NCBI RefSeq assembly: GCF_015767245.1
Contig: NZ_JADOTV010000024.1
Span: 1 to 61,677 of the forward strand
Reading direction: 5' to 3'
Source of the DNA: Aureivirga sp. CE67
GTDB taxonomy: Bacteria > Bacteroidota > Bacteroidia > Flavobacteriales > Flavobacteriaceae
Length of the DNA: 61,677 bases
Shown: piece after piece, positions 43,612-52,919 of the stretch
Position numbering within the stretch: the stretch's first letter is position 1
How the letters are laid out: every line of letters starts with the position of its first letter
Program-made: the position numbers and the translations under genes
The notes under the pieces: model-generated
What the model was told of the DNA's origin: nothing
The model's input: the letters and a program-made list of their open reading frames with translations, nothing else
Database searches by the model: none

Positions 43612-44274
43612 ATGAAAAAAACACTTTTTACGCTTTTATTTTTAATACCATTTTTAGGTTTTTCTCAAGTAGATTTGGACTCCATCGACCATAAATATCG
43701 AGAAGATCAAATCTATTTAAATGCCACATACAATTTATTATTAAATAAACCTACGGATGTATTTCAAAGAGGATTATCTTTTGGAATTGGGTTTGGTTTT
43801 ATTCGTGATTTCCCTATAAATAAAAGAAGAAATAAAGCAATTGGAATTGGACTTGGATATGTTTTCAATAATTACATTCAAAATCTTTATTTAGAAGACA
43901 ATGATTCTTTCGAACCAATTACTTCTTTTAGTACCAATAGATACTCTACAAGCGGATTTGAAATTCCAATCGAATATCGTTGGAGAACTTCTACTGCTAC
44001 TAAATTAAAATTTTGGAGAATTTATACCGGATTTAAAGCTTCTTATTTAATTTCAAGAAAATTTGTTCACGATTCTGAAAACAATAATTTTAAAATAAAA
44101 AACAGGGATATTTTTGAAAAATTCTTGTATGGTTTTTATATCACAGCTGGTTATAGTTCGTTTAATCTTCATGTATATTATGAATTACAACCATTGTTTA
44201 AAAATGCATTAGTAGACGGAAAATCTGATGCTGTAAAAGATTTAAGAATTGGTCTTTCTTTCTATTTATTTTAA
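43612..44274 (+). CDS. PorT-family outer-membrane beta-barrel protein
   Basis: 220 residues from ATG 43612 (a 12-codon TTG extension is rejected because it lacks a signal sequence). Signal peptide MKKTLFTLLFLIPFLGFSQ, then strands such as RGLSFGIGFGFIRDFPIN, KAIGIGLGYVFNNYIQNLYLE, FEIPIEYRWR and KFWRIYTGFKASYLIS, closing with DLRIGLSFYLF. The family includes PorT/SprT, a T9SS-associated barrel. Whether this is the secretion component or a paralogue cannot be decided by reading. Confidence 0.85.
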   Translation: MKKTLFTLLFLIPFLGFSQVDLDSIDHKYREDQIYLNATYNLLLNKPTDVFQRGLSFGIGFGFIRDFPINKRRNKAIGIGLGYVFNNYIQNLYLEDNDSFEPITSFSTNRYSTSGFEIPIEYRWRTSTATKLKFWRIYTGFKASYLISRKFVHDSENNNFKIKNRDIFEKFLYGFYITAGYSSFNLHVYYELQPLFKNALVDGKSDAVKDLRIGLSFYLF

Positions 44275-44277
44275 ATT

Positions 44278-44904
44278 TTAAAGAAAATAAAAATAATAAG
44301 CAGCAACAGCAATTTGCGTTAAAAATCCAACTAAGATACCTAGATAAACTTCTTTTTGTGTATGCGCTTCTAGCTTTAATCTATTAGAAGCAGAAAGTCC
44401 TGTAAGGATAGAAAACACAGCAATTAAGATTAAAAGGTTCTTAGAAAAAATATAACTTATACCTATAAAAAAACCAAGTAAGCTACTGATTCCTGCAGTA
44501 TGAAGACTTAGTTTTATTTTCATTAAAACCATCATATAAGCTATAAAAAAAGTAATAGAAGACCCAAAAAAGAAAATCGATAAAAAGTAAGTCATTCCCG
44601 ACTGATAAATCAATCTTCCAACAAAAAGTGTAATTAAAAAACTTAAAAATAGTGGGAATCTTCGCTCATTTATATCTTCTATTTGATAAGAACTGATGAG
44701 TTTCAGTTTTCTCATTAAATATAAAAGCAAAATCGGAATAATATAAGTTGCTACAAAAACAATAGAAATCAGAATATATTCTTGTCTTGTTTCTAAATAA
44801 AATGGAGAAATCAGTAAATAAAACAATGTTGCAATCAGCGGAAACAAAATAGGATGTAACACATAAGATATTATCTTATCAACTTTATTTGAATTTTCAA
44901 TCAT
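44278..44904 (-). CDS. Membrane protein, PAP2-phosphatase-like
   Basis: 208 residues from ATG 44904 (an adjacent GTG at 44907 is ignored). Six or so transmembrane helices. LSLHTAGISSLLGF and SNRLKLEAHTQKEVYLGILVG look like remnants of the PAP2 motifs (the His and SR...H..K...G spacing), but the full acid-phosphatase signature is not intact, so activity is uncertain. It sits next to rpoN, 16 nt from its stop, on the same strand, so it is probably co-transcribed downstream of it. Confidence 0.72.
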   Translation of the reverse strand: MIENSNKVDKIISYVLHPILFPLIATLFYLLISPFYLETRQEYILISIVFVATYIIPILLLYLMRKLKLISSYQIEDINERRFPLFLSFLITLFVGRLIYQSGMTYFLSIFFFGSSITFFIAYMMVLMKIKLSLHTAGISSLLGFFIGISYIFSKNLLILIAVFSILTGLSASNRLKLEAHTQKEVYLGILVGFLTQIAVAAYYFYFL

Positions 44905-44920
44905 CACATTGTTTTAAAAA

Positions 44921-46375
44921 TTATAATATCTTTTTTCTAAGTCTTGCAACCGGAATATCTAGCTGTTCTCTATATTTTGCAATCGTTCTTCTTGCAATCG
45001 GATACCCTTTTTCTTTTAAAATTTTTGCCAATTTTTCATCTGTAAATGGAGAGTTTTTATCCTCATCTTCGATTACATTTGAAAGTATTGTCTTAATCTC
45101 TTTTGTAGAAACATCTTCTCCTTGTGTATTTTTCATCGATTCTGAGAAGAATTCTTTAATCAATTTCGTTCCATATGGCGTAGTAACATATTTGCTATTT
45201 GCCACACGAGAAACAGTCGAAATATCCATGTTGATTTTATCTGCAATATCTTTAAGAATCATCGGTTTTAACTTTCGCTCGTCTCCAGTTAAAAAATATT
45301 CTCTTTGATATTCCATAATCGCATTCATATTCAACAGAAGCGTTTGCTGTCTTTGTATGATTGCATCTATAAACCACTTTGCTGCATCCAATTTTTGTTT
45401 AATAAAAAGAACTGCATCTTTCTGTGATTTTGTTTTTACTTTAGATTCTTTATATCCTTTTAAAAGATTCGTGTATTCGTTAGAAATCTTTAACTCTGGA
45501 GCATTTCTACCATTCAGACTTAATTCTAACTCACCATCTACAATTCGTATCGTAAAATCAGGGATAATCTGCTCTGCAATCTTATTATCTTGCGCATAAG
45601 CTCCTCCTGGTTTTGGATTTAATTTTTCTATTTCAAGAATTGCATCTTTTAATTCTTCTTCGTTGATATTGAATTTTTGTAATAATTTCTGATAATGTTT
45701 CTTTACAAAAGCATCAAAAGATTTTTCTAAAATTTCAATTGCTAGCTCTTTACTTTCTGTTGTTTTTTTACGTTTTAATTGTAAAATCAAACATTCTCTC
45801 AAATCTCTTGCTCCAACTCCTGCTGGGTCAAAATTCTGAATGATTCGAAGTAATTTTTCTACATCTTCTTCTGTTGTAAAAATGTTTTGTGTAAAGGCTA
45901 AATCATCAATAATATCAATCAATTCTCTTCGGATATACCCGCTTTCGTCGATACTTCCAACTAAAAATTCTGCAATTTTATAATCTTGCTCTGAAAGTGT
46001 AACGGTTTGCAACTGGCTTTCCAAAAACTGATGAAAACTTGTTCCTGAAGCATAAGGCGTATATTTTTCTTCCTCATCCGAAGAATAATTGTTTGAAGAC
46101 AGTTTATAACTCGGAATTTCATCATCACTCAAATAAGCATCGATATCAATATCTTCTGCTTCAATTTTTTCATTTCCTGAATCATCATATTCATCTTGAT
46201 AAGAATCATAATCTTCCTCATGTTCTTTACCAACTTCCAATGCAGGGTTTTCCTCCAACTCTTGTTTCAGTTTTTGTTCAAATGCCAAAGTAGGCAACTG
46301 AATCAATTTCATCAACTGAATCTGTTGCGGAGATAATTTTTGTAATAATTTTTGATGTAATCCTTGTTTTAACAT
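44921..46375 (-). CDS. rpoN: RNA polymerase sigma-54 factor
   Basis: 484 residues. N-terminal Gln/Leu-rich activator-interacting region (GLHQKLLQKLSPQQIQLMKLIQLPTLAFEQKLKQELEENPALE), acidic linker (EEDYDSYQDEYDD), core-binding domain (EFLVGSIDESGYI) and the C-terminal RpoN box within ARRTIAKYREQLDIPVARLRKK, with the HTH DISTVSRVANSKYVTTPYGTK before it. Directs transcription from -24/-12 promoters with bEBP activators; no activator gene is in this window. Confidence 0.96.
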   Translation of the reverse strand: MLKQGLHQKLLQKLSPQQIQLMKLIQLPTLAFEQKLKQELEENPALEVGKEHEEDYDSYQDEYDDSGNEKIEAEDIDIDAYLSDDEIPSYKLSSNNYSSDEEEKYTPYASGTSFHQFLESQLQTVTLSEQDYKIAEFLVGSIDESGYIRRELIDIIDDLAFTQNIFTTEEDVEKLLRIIQNFDPAGVGARDLRECLILQLKRKKTTESKELAIEILEKSFDAFVKKHYQKLLQKFNINEEELKDAILEIEKLNPKPGGAYAQDNKIAEQIIPDFTIRIVDGELELSLNGRNAPELKISNEYTNLLKGYKESKVKTKSQKDAVLFIKQKLDAAKWFIDAIIQRQQTLLLNMNAIMEYQREYFLTGDERKLKPMILKDIADKINMDISTVSRVANSKYVTTPYGTKLIKEFFSESMKNTQGEDVSTKEIKTILSNVIEDEDKNSPFTDEKLAKILKEKGYPIARRTIAKYREQLDIPVARLRKKIL

Positions 46376-46468
46376 ACCTCAAAGATAAGAAAAGATAAAT
46401 ATTTAATGTTTTAAAATTAGGAAGATTCCTTATCCAGTTTTCTTTTAAATAATCTACTTTTTCAGTGT

Positions 46469-48961
46469 TTAGAATATTTTCAAATGAAAAGTTGCTTTAA
46501 CTGCTAGATTATCACTCCATTCAGGATTTGAATATGGCCCGTATCTGTAAAACGCACTTATTCCAAAGCCTTTTAAAAGATTGTTAAATTCGATTCCGCT
46601 TTCATAGTATCCTTTTCTCATCGATTTAAAACTTACACCTTTCTGCATTAACGGGAATTCTATATCTCCAATTGCTGCTCTGGTGATCAAAGAAATCTGT
46701 GGTTGAAACTTTCCTATTATTTCAATCGGTTCAAACTTATGAAATAATTGTACCATCATGTACTTATCTGACAAAAATTCGTTGTAAAGCATCGTTTCAA
46801 ATGCGTTTTTCCCTGCAAATGTGATTCTTCGGTACCAAGGATTTTTATGTGTATAGTTTGGTGTGGCATTATAAAGATGCGAAATTGGCACTTCTCCGAA
46901 AACAATTCCACCTTGAAGAAGCACAGAAGTTTGTCCTTTAAAAGTATGTCGAATATCTTGAATTATTCTAAAATTAAATCTTGTAAAACCAAAATCACTA
47001 TCTGCAACATTTTCGAAACTTTGTGTAAGTTGGAAAGTCATTTTTGGATATCCATTCTTAATTCGAAGTTTTCCAATCGGAGATTGCATATATTCATTGG
47101 AAGGATTATAGTTTACAGCTAAAGTGGCTAATGATAAATTATATTCGTGTAAAAGCCTAGTCGGAGAAATAAAAGTATAATTAAACAAAGATTTATATTC
47201 TCCTGCACTCAACTCTAGTTTTGCTTCTAAGTTTGGATGAAAATCATGCGTTAGATGTGCTGAAAGTGTTTTGTAATTATAAAACTTACTAATGTTTAAA
47301 TTCCTTGGATTAATTGGTGAAAAAGATTTATTTTCAATATTAAAATCCAATGCAGCAGCTTCGCTAAGATCATCTGTATGTCCTATTCCAATCCAAGTAT
47401 TTGTAGATTTTTCGAGAGGAAATTCAATTCCGTAATGATATTTAAACTTACCATCTTTTGTACCATAAGCAAAATAGGAGTTCAACCTAAACTTTTCACT
47501 TAAAGCATCTGTAGTTTTTCCTCCTAGTCCAATTCGAAAACCTTCATAGTTATTCAAATTGATAATTTTCCCTAGATTTAAATCTAAATATTTCGTTGGA
47601 AAAATTCCTTTTAAAATATTTCTTCCATAATAAATCTTAGTTTCCACATGTCTTTTATTAAAAACACTATCAATTACTTTATAAGTATTTTCATCTCTTT
47701 CAGATAATTTTTCTGTTCTGTATTCTTCTAAAAGTTTAGCATTTTCTTTAGGCGTATTTTTTTCATAAACAACTTCTGCAATATTGTGAAAATTACTAAT
47801 CGGCTTATTCACTTTCAAATTAGTAACATTTGATCTTGAATAAATATATAAAGTATTTTCAGGTTTTTCTTCTGCTGTAGAATAACTACGAGGCATTTTA
47901 TCTTTTTTCAAAATCTTAATCGATTGTCCAAAAACTTCAATCCCTCCATGATTTGCTCCTTTTTTAATAAAAGTAACTTTCCCATTTGGAAACCATAAAT
48001 CATAATCTTTCAAAAGCTTATAATTTTGTACAATTTTCAAATCAATCAATCCCGTGATTTCCGCTTGAATTTTAGTAATTGCAAAAGAAGTAGCATCAAT
48101 ATATAAGTATCCAATTATTCTTGTTTTACGTTTAAAATCTTTTGGTTTAAACTCAACAATGTATTGTTTTCTATTATTTAAAACTGTCGAATCTAATAAT
48201 TGATAATCATAATGTTTATAAGCTTTATCTGCTATTGGATTTGTGTATTTTGTTCCAGCAATAATGTAATGTTTGTCATAAGGAGAGTAATTTTGCAGCT
48301 GATAAGCTAACACTTCATAAATTGGTGTTTTTAATCCTGCCATTTTAGAAGCTTCTATAAATTCTCTTTCTTTTTCCCCTTTTTTAAATTTAAAATCTGA
48401 CAGTTTTTCAATCAAATAAATATCATTATTCTCCAGATCTTTCTTCAACTTATAATTTGTTGAATCTAATTTTTTGAATATTTTTTTCTTTCCTCTTCTT
48501 TTAAAAATCGTATCTATAACAAAATCTAAAGAATCTGTATGTGCAGAAATAATTGTCTTCGAATAACTTTCGTATTCAAAACTTCTTAGTTGTTCTTTAT
48601 AATTATTTCTCTCCTTATTTTTTACAGCATTTTGAATAATATTTTCTACAATGGGAGTGTTGTATTCTTGCGTTTTAGAAGTATCTTTTTTTAAATATAT
48701 TTTTTGAAAACCATCTTTAGTGAATTCCACCTCTTTTTCAAAGTACCCTTTTCGATAAAATGTGAAAACTTTAACATTTAAAGAATCAGGAATCCAAAAT
48801 TCTCCGTCCAAATCTGAGACTGTGACTACTTTTTTACCAACTTTTACAGAAACAAATGGAATTACATTTTCGGAATCCTCCAAAAGCACAACCCCCTCAT
48901 AATCTTGAGAATAAGTACAACTAAAGACAAATAAAATAATAAAAAGTAAATGTTTGCGCAT
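46469..48961 (-). CDS. DUF5686 outer-membrane protein with carboxypeptidase-like regulatory domain
   Basis: 830 residues. Signal peptide MRKHLLFIILFVFSCTYSQ. An N-terminal beta-sandwich (DYEGVVLLEDSENVIPFVSVKVGKKVVTVSDLDGEFWIPD) is of the CarboxypepD_reg/plug type seen in TonB-linked proteins. A large C-terminal region is rich in beta-hairpins ending SAFYRYGPYSNPEWSDNLAVKATFHLKIF. Typical flavobacterial surface-barrel architecture. It is longer than most barrels and lacks a plug consensus, so it may not be a TonB transporter. Function unknown. No clear terminator was seen after it. Confidence 0.88.
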   Translation of the reverse strand: MRKHLLFIILFVFSCTYSQDYEGVVLLEDSENVIPFVSVKVGKKVVTVSDLDGEFWIPDSLNVKVFTFYRKGYFEKEVEFTKDGFQKIYLKKDTSKTQEYNTPIVENIIQNAVKNKERNNYKEQLRSFEYESYSKTIISAHTDSLDFVIDTIFKRRGKKKIFKKLDSTNYKLKKDLENNDIYLIEKLSDFKFKKGEKEREFIEASKMAGLKTPIYEVLAYQLQNYSPYDKHYIIAGTKYTNPIADKAYKHYDYQLLDSTVLNNRKQYIVEFKPKDFKRKTRIIGYLYIDATSFAITKIQAEITGLIDLKIVQNYKLLKDYDLWFPNGKVTFIKKGANHGGIEVFGQSIKILKKDKMPRSYSTAEEKPENTLYIYSRSNVTNLKVNKPISNFHNIAEVVYEKNTPKENAKLLEEYRTEKLSERDENTYKVIDSVFNKRHVETKIYYGRNILKGIFPTKYLDLNLGKIINLNNYEGFRIGLGGKTTDALSEKFRLNSYFAYGTKDGKFKYHYGIEFPLEKSTNTWIGIGHTDDLSEAAALDFNIENKSFSPINPRNLNISKFYNYKTLSAHLTHDFHPNLEAKLELSAGEYKSLFNYTFISPTRLLHEYNLSLATLAVNYNPSNEYMQSPIGKLRIKNGYPKMTFQLTQSFENVADSDFGFTRFNFRIIQDIRHTFKGQTSVLLQGGIVFGEVPISHLYNATPNYTHKNPWYRRITFAGKNAFETMLYNEFLSDKYMMVQLFHKFEPIEIIGKFQPQISLITRAAIGDIEFPLMQKGVSFKSMRKGYYESGIEFNNLLKGFGISAFYRYGPYSNPEWSDNLAVKATFHLKIF

Positions 48962-48997
48962 TATATCTACTGTTTGATTATAAGTAAATATAATAAA

Positions 48998-49022
48998 AAA
49001 GCACTCTGAATTAGAGTGCTTT
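48998..49022 (-). terminator. Intrinsic terminator of frr
   Basis: 10-bp stem AAAGCACTCT / AGAGTGCTTT with loop GAATT, followed on the reverse strand by T-rich sequence. It lies 27 nt past the frr stop at 49049. Confidence 0.88.
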
Positions 49023-49048
49023 CAATATCTTGTATATCTATGACTTAA

Positions 49049-49603
49049 TTATACAGTCATGATTTCTTTATCTTTTTCAGAATATAACGCATCTACTTTC
49101 TTGATATAAGCGTTAGTTAATTCCTGAACATCTAATTCTGCATTTTTCTTTTCATCATCAGAAGCATCTACTTTTTTGATTTCGTTGTTTGCTTCTTTTC
49201 TTGCATTACGAATACTTACTTTATCATGTTCAGCAGCTGATTTTGCTTGCTTAGATAAATCACGTCTTCTTTCTTCAGTTAATGGTGGTACGTTGATAAT
49301 GATAACATCACCATTGTTCATAGGATTGAATCCTAAGTTTGCAATCATGATCGCTTTTTCAATCTCTTGTAACATGTTTTTCTCCCATGGTTGAACAGAA
49401 ATTGTTCTCGCATCTGGAGTATTTACATTTGCTACTTGACTTAAAGGTGTTTGTGAACCATAGTAATCAACCATCACACTACCAAGCATTGCAGGAGTAG
49501 CTTTTCCAGCTCTAATGTTTCTGAATTCCTTTTCTAAATGTGCAATTGCACCTTCCATTTGCTCTTTCGCAGTGTCTATAATGAAACTAATCTCTTCGTT
49601 CAT
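49049..49603 (-). CDS. frr: Ribosome recycling factor
   Basis: 184 residues. EGAIAHLEKEFRNIRAGKATPAML at the N-terminus is the family signature, with TPLSQVANVNTPDARTISVQPWEKNMLQEIEKAI and PPLTEERRRDLSKQAK. The long helical hairpin is apparent from the heptads. Releases the 50S subunit from post-termination complexes with EF-G. Co-directional with pyrH, 29 nt downstream of it. Confidence 0.97.
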   Translation of the reverse strand: MNEEISFIIDTAKEQMEGAIAHLEKEFRNIRAGKATPAMLGSVMVDYYGSQTPLSQVANVNTPDARTISVQPWEKNMLQEIEKAIMIANLGFNPMNNGDVIIINVPPLTEERRRDLSKQAKSAAEHDKVSIRNARKEANNEIKKVDASDDEKKNAELDVQELTNAYIKKVDALYSEKDKEIMTV

Positions 49604-49632
49604 TTTTAAATATTTTATCTGTTAGACGGATA

Positions 49633-50340
49633 TTAATTTTCAACAACTGTTCCGATATTTTCACCTGAAAGAACTTTCATTAAGTTTCCTTCCGTATTCA
49701 TATCAAAAACAACAATTGGTAAATCATTTTCTTGACTTAAAGTAAATGCTGTAAGATCCATTACTTTTAATCCTTTACTCAACACTTCTTTAAACGTAAT
49801 CGTGTCAAATTTTGTTGCATTTTCATCTTTTTCTGGGTCAGAAGAATAGATTCCATCTACTCTCGTTCCTTTGAAGATTGCTTCTGCTCCAATTTCAATT
49901 GCTCTTAATACAGCAGCAGTATCTGTTGTAAAATATGGATTTCCTGTTCCAGAACCAAAAATCACAACTCTTCCTTTTTCAAGGTGACGAACTGCTCTTC
50001 TTTTAATAAATGGTTCTGCTACTTGCTCCATTTTAATGGCAGTTAATAATCTAGTCTTAACTCCAGTTTCTTCAATTGCACTTTGTAAAGCTAATCCGTT
50101 GATTACAGTGGCTAACATCCCCATATAATCTCCTTGTACTCTATCGATACCATTACTAGCTCCGGCAACTCCTCTAAAGATATTTCCACCACCAATTACA
50201 ATTGCGATTTCAACACCTTTATCAACAGCCTCTTTAATCTCTGCAGCATATTCCGCAAGTCTCTTTGGATCAATTCCATATTGACGGTCTCCCATCAACG
50301 CTTCTCCACTTAGTTTTAAAAGAATTCTTTTGTATTGCAT
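49633..50340 (-). CDS. pyrH: UMP kinase
   Basis: 235 residues from ATG 50340 (upstream in-frame [16 protein letters not shown] is rejected because it lies across the promoter). Starts [24 protein letters not shown], then [49 protein letters not shown] and [19 protein letters not shown]. Phosphorylates UMP with ATP; a hexamer regulated by GTP and UTP in other bacteria. First gene of the pyrH-frr pair. Confidence 0.97.
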   Translation of the reverse strand: MQYKRILLKLSGEALMGDRQYGIDPKRLAEYAAEIKEAVDKGVEIAIVIGGGNIFRGVAGASNGIDRVQGDYMGMLATVINGLALQSAIEETGVKTRLLTAIKMEQVAEPFIKRRAVRHLEKGRVVIFGSGTGNPYFTTDTAAVLRAIEIGAEAIFKGTRVDGIYSSDPEKDENATKFDTITFKEVLSKGLKVMDLTAFTLSQENDLPIVVFDMNTEGNLMKVLSGENIGTVVEN

Positions 50341-50359
50341 AATCTGAATGAAAGTTTTG

Positions 50360-50367
50360 CAAATATA
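50360..50367 (-). promoter_or_regulatory. -7 box (TATATTTG) for pyrH-frr
   Basis: The reverse strand reads TATATTTGC, with TTG 18 nt upstream (CTTTGTATGACC), matching the -33/-7 Bacteroidota promoter. It sits 19 nt upstream of the ATG at 50340, which fixes the pyrH start. Confidence 0.75.
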
Positions 50368-50638
50368 ATTATTTTCAAGGTCATACAAAGTCTAAGTCCT
50401 GAAATTGTTTTTATTCCCAAAAACTTTACAAGTTCTTTAATAGATCATTTTTATATAATTTATAAATATTTCAGTTTTAATTTCAATACAAAAATTATTT
50501 TCAGAATGTGAATTTAATAAAAAATAAACATTACACTTGTTCGTTAGCGTATTATCAATTAAAATTTTGAGAATTGAAGCAAAAATATAATTTAGGCAAA
50601 ATTTTTGCTAAGAAATTCCCGAACCTAATAAACCAAAA

Positions 50639-51250
50639 ATGAAGAAATATTCTATTCTATTATTTACAGCGCTCTTAGTTTTAAATTCATGTTCTTCTTC
50701 AAGACAGCAAATTCCAATGCAAAGTAGCTTGACTAGTAATTCTAATTCAACTTCTACAAAAAAACAGACGAAAGAAACAGAAGAAAATATTTTCGGAAAA
50801 GTAGTTTCTATTCACGATGGAAAAGATGGTTATGTTGCAATAATTGAAACAAAGAATAACAAATCTTATAAAGCTTTAATCAGTATTCCAAACCTTGGAA
50901 GACACGGTGGTTATACAGATTTAAAAGTTGGGAATAATGTAGCAGTATTTGGATCTGTTTGGGAGATGGATAATCATCGAAGAATTACGGTTAAGAAAAT
51001 TCTTAGTGAAAACACAAATCATTTTAAATTAAAAGGAATCGTAGAAGAAATCAAAAACGAAAAAGATGGATATACAGCAAAAATCCGTTCGAATGATTTA
51101 TTTTATTATGCTACGATTAGCATTCCAAATCTTGGAGAAAATCATGCTAATTTTCGAATGTTAGAAAAAGGAGAAAAAGTACATATCTACGGGGAACTTT
51201 GGTTTATGAATGATAAAAAACAAATCACTGTTAGAGATATTTTAAAATAA
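50639..51250 (+). CDS. Lipoprotein with two tandem homologous domains
   Basis: 203 residues. Signal and lipobox LFTALLVLNSCSSSRQQ. After a polar linker the protein consists of two similar units of about 70 residues. Unit one: GKVVSIHDGKDGYVAIIETK...KALISIPNLGRHGG...VGNNVAVFGSVWEMDNHRRITVKKIL. Unit two: GIVEEIKNEKDGYTAKIRSN...ATISIPNLGENHA...KGEKVHIYGELWFMNDKKQITVRDIL. The pattern of short strands with G-x-L/V-W suggests OB-like barrels. Family not recognised; presumably a periplasmic or surface binding protein. Confidence 0.82.
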   Translation: MKKYSILLFTALLVLNSCSSSRQQIPMQSSLTSNSNSTSTKKQTKETEENIFGKVVSIHDGKDGYVAIIETKNNKSYKALISIPNLGRHGGYTDLKVGNNVAVFGSVWEMDNHRRITVKKILSENTNHFKLKGIVEEIKNEKDGYTAKIRSNDLFYYATISIPNLGENHANFRMLEKGEKVHIYGELWFMNDKKQITVRDILK

Positions 51251-51306
51251 TCAAAACCAACTTCCTGATTTATTTTATAGTATTTTTGTCTAATATTTTT
51301 TTTAGA

Positions 51307-52350
51307 ATGAAGACCAATTTACCAAAACATATTTTAGTTATTCGTCTTTCTGCTATGGGAGATGTTGCAATGACAGTTCCTGTACTTAGAGAAGTATCTA
51401 AAAACTATCCAGAGATAAAAATTACAGTGTTATCTAGAGCATTTCTAAAACCTCTTTTTGATGATATTCAAAATGTGTCTTTTTACGCTGCTGATGTAAA
51501 CGGAAAGCACAAAGGAGCTTCTGGATTATTTACTTTATACAAAGAATTAAAACAATTAAACATCGATGCTGTTGCAGATTTACATGATGTTTTACGTTCA
51601 AAAATTCTAAGAACTTATTTTAAAATAGGTGGAATTAAAACTTTTAATATTGATAAAGGGCGAAAGGAAAAGAAAGCTTTAACCAAACATGAAAATAAGG
51701 TTTTCAAACAGCTTAAAACAACGCACGAAAGATATGCAAATGTATTTAGATCTTTTGGATTTAAAATTGATTTAAGCAACCCTATTTTTCCATCTAAGCA
51801 AAGTTTACCAACGATTATTTCAGAAGAGATTCATTTTGATGAAAAAGATATTTTAATTGGAATTGCTCCTTTTGCACAACATCAACCAAAAATGTATCCA
51901 TTAGACCAAATGGAAATTGTTATTTCTAAACTAGAAAAAGAAAAAAATGTAAAGGTTCTTTTATTTGGTGGTGGAAAAAAAGAAGTAGAGCTTTTAAACA
52001 AGGTTTCAGATAAATTTGACAATGTTTATAATGTTGCAGGAAAAATTAAATTAAAAGATGAATTAGCTTTAATTTCAAATCTAAATTGTATGCTAAGTAT
52101 GGACTCTGGGAATGGACATTTTTCCGCTATGCTAGGAATTCCAACAATTACAATTTGGGGAGCAACACATCCTTATGCAGGTTTTATTCCTTTTGCTCAA
52201 AATGAAGAAAATTGGTTACTTCCAGATTTAGAAAAATATCCAAAAATTCCAACTTCTATTTATGGTAATAAGCAAGTAGAAGGATATGAAGATGTAATGC
52301 TTTCTATTTCTCCCGAAGCAATTGTAAATAAGATTAAAAAATATATTTAA
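51307..52350 (+). CDS. Glycosyltransferase family 9 (ADP-heptose--LPS heptosyltransferase-like)
   Basis: 347 residues from ATG 51307 (TTG extension at 51286 rejected). Starts KHILVIRLSAMGDVAMTVPVLREVSKNYPEIKITVL, the GT9 opening with the conserved Ala-Met-Gly-Asp, then GIAPFAQHQPKMYPLDQM near 195-212 and MLSMDSGNGHFSAMLGIPTITIWGATHP with the nucleotide-binding D-S-G-x-G-H. Transfers a heptose-like sugar in lipid A/core assembly at the inner membrane. Monocistronic with its own terminator. Confidence 0.92.
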   Translation: MKTNLPKHILVIRLSAMGDVAMTVPVLREVSKNYPEIKITVLSRAFLKPLFDDIQNVSFYAADVNGKHKGASGLFTLYKELKQLNIDAVADLHDVLRSKILRTYFKIGGIKTFNIDKGRKEKKALTKHENKVFKQLKTTHERYANVFRSFGFKIDLSNPIFPSKQSLPTIISEEIHFDEKDILIGIAPFAQHQPKMYPLDQMEIVISKLEKEKNVKVLLFGGGKKEVELLNKVSDKFDNVYNVAGKIKLKDELALISNLNCMLSMDSGNGHFSAMLGIPTITIWGATHPYAGFIPFAQNEENWLLPDLEKYPKIPTSIYGNKQVEGYEDVMLSISPEAIVNKIKKYI

Positions 52351-52374
52351 ACTTTTTATTACGTTTAAAAAATA

Positions 52375-52407
52375 AAAAAGCCGATGAAATTAATTCATCG
52401 GCTTTTT
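52375..52407. terminator. Bidirectional terminator between GT9 gene and exbD
   Basis: 13-bp stem AAAAAGCCGATGAA / TTCATCGGCTTTTT with loop ATTAA, A-rich to the left and T-rich to the right. It lies between the stops at 52350 and 52433. Confidence 0.92.
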
Positions 52408-52432
52408 ATATGTTTTTCAAATTCAAAAATTA

Positions 52433-52903
52433 CTACTCAACATTGTTAAAAACTTCTCCTTTACTAGTTGAATAACTAATTTTAAGAGCGTTGATTTCAC
52501 GTAATTCTGTTTTGATATCTGTAATTGTACCAACACTTGACTTTTTATCAGCTTTGATTGATGTAGTCATGAAGGCAACTTCGTCTTCACTGTGCTTAGC
52601 TCTCTCTGAATAGATAAAACTTCTTACATCACTCACTCTAGCGATTTTGTCATTTAATTGGATTAAATCACCTTTTATTTTTCCATCTTTTGATTTTCCT
52701 ACATAAATAGTACTAACCAAACTTTTATGTTCTAACTTTTTTACTTCTGTAGCGCTAGGTAATTTTGGTGTTTGGATTTTTAAATCCGTTTCACGCATTA
52801 CCGTACTAACCATGAAAAAGAATAACAGCATGAAAACAATATCAGGTAATGAAGCCGTAGAAATTGCTGGCAATCCTTTTTTCTTCTTTTTAAACTTTGA
52901 CAT
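52433..52903 (-). CDS. exbD: ExbD/TolR-family biopolymer transport protein, C-terminal paralogue
   Basis: 156 residues. Short basic cytosolic start (MSKFKKKKKGLPAISTASLPD), then a single transmembrane helix IVFMLLFFFMVSTVM with the conserved Asp just before it (PDIVFM), and a periplasmic domain ending SYSTSKGEVFNNVE. It forms the proton-coupled motor with ExbB, energising TonB-dependent transport. It is the last gene of exbB, membrane protein, exbD, exbD, following the other exbD by 16 nt. Confidence 0.93.
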   Translation of the reverse strand: MSKFKKKKKGLPAISTASLPDIVFMLLFFFMVSTVMRETDLKIQTPKLPSATEVKKLEHKSLVSTIYVGKSKDGKIKGDLIQLNDKIARVSDVRSFIYSERAKHSEDEVAFMTTSIKADKKSSVGTITDIKTELREINALKISYSTSKGEVFNNVE

Positions 52904-52919
52904 TTCTTACTGTTTTAAA

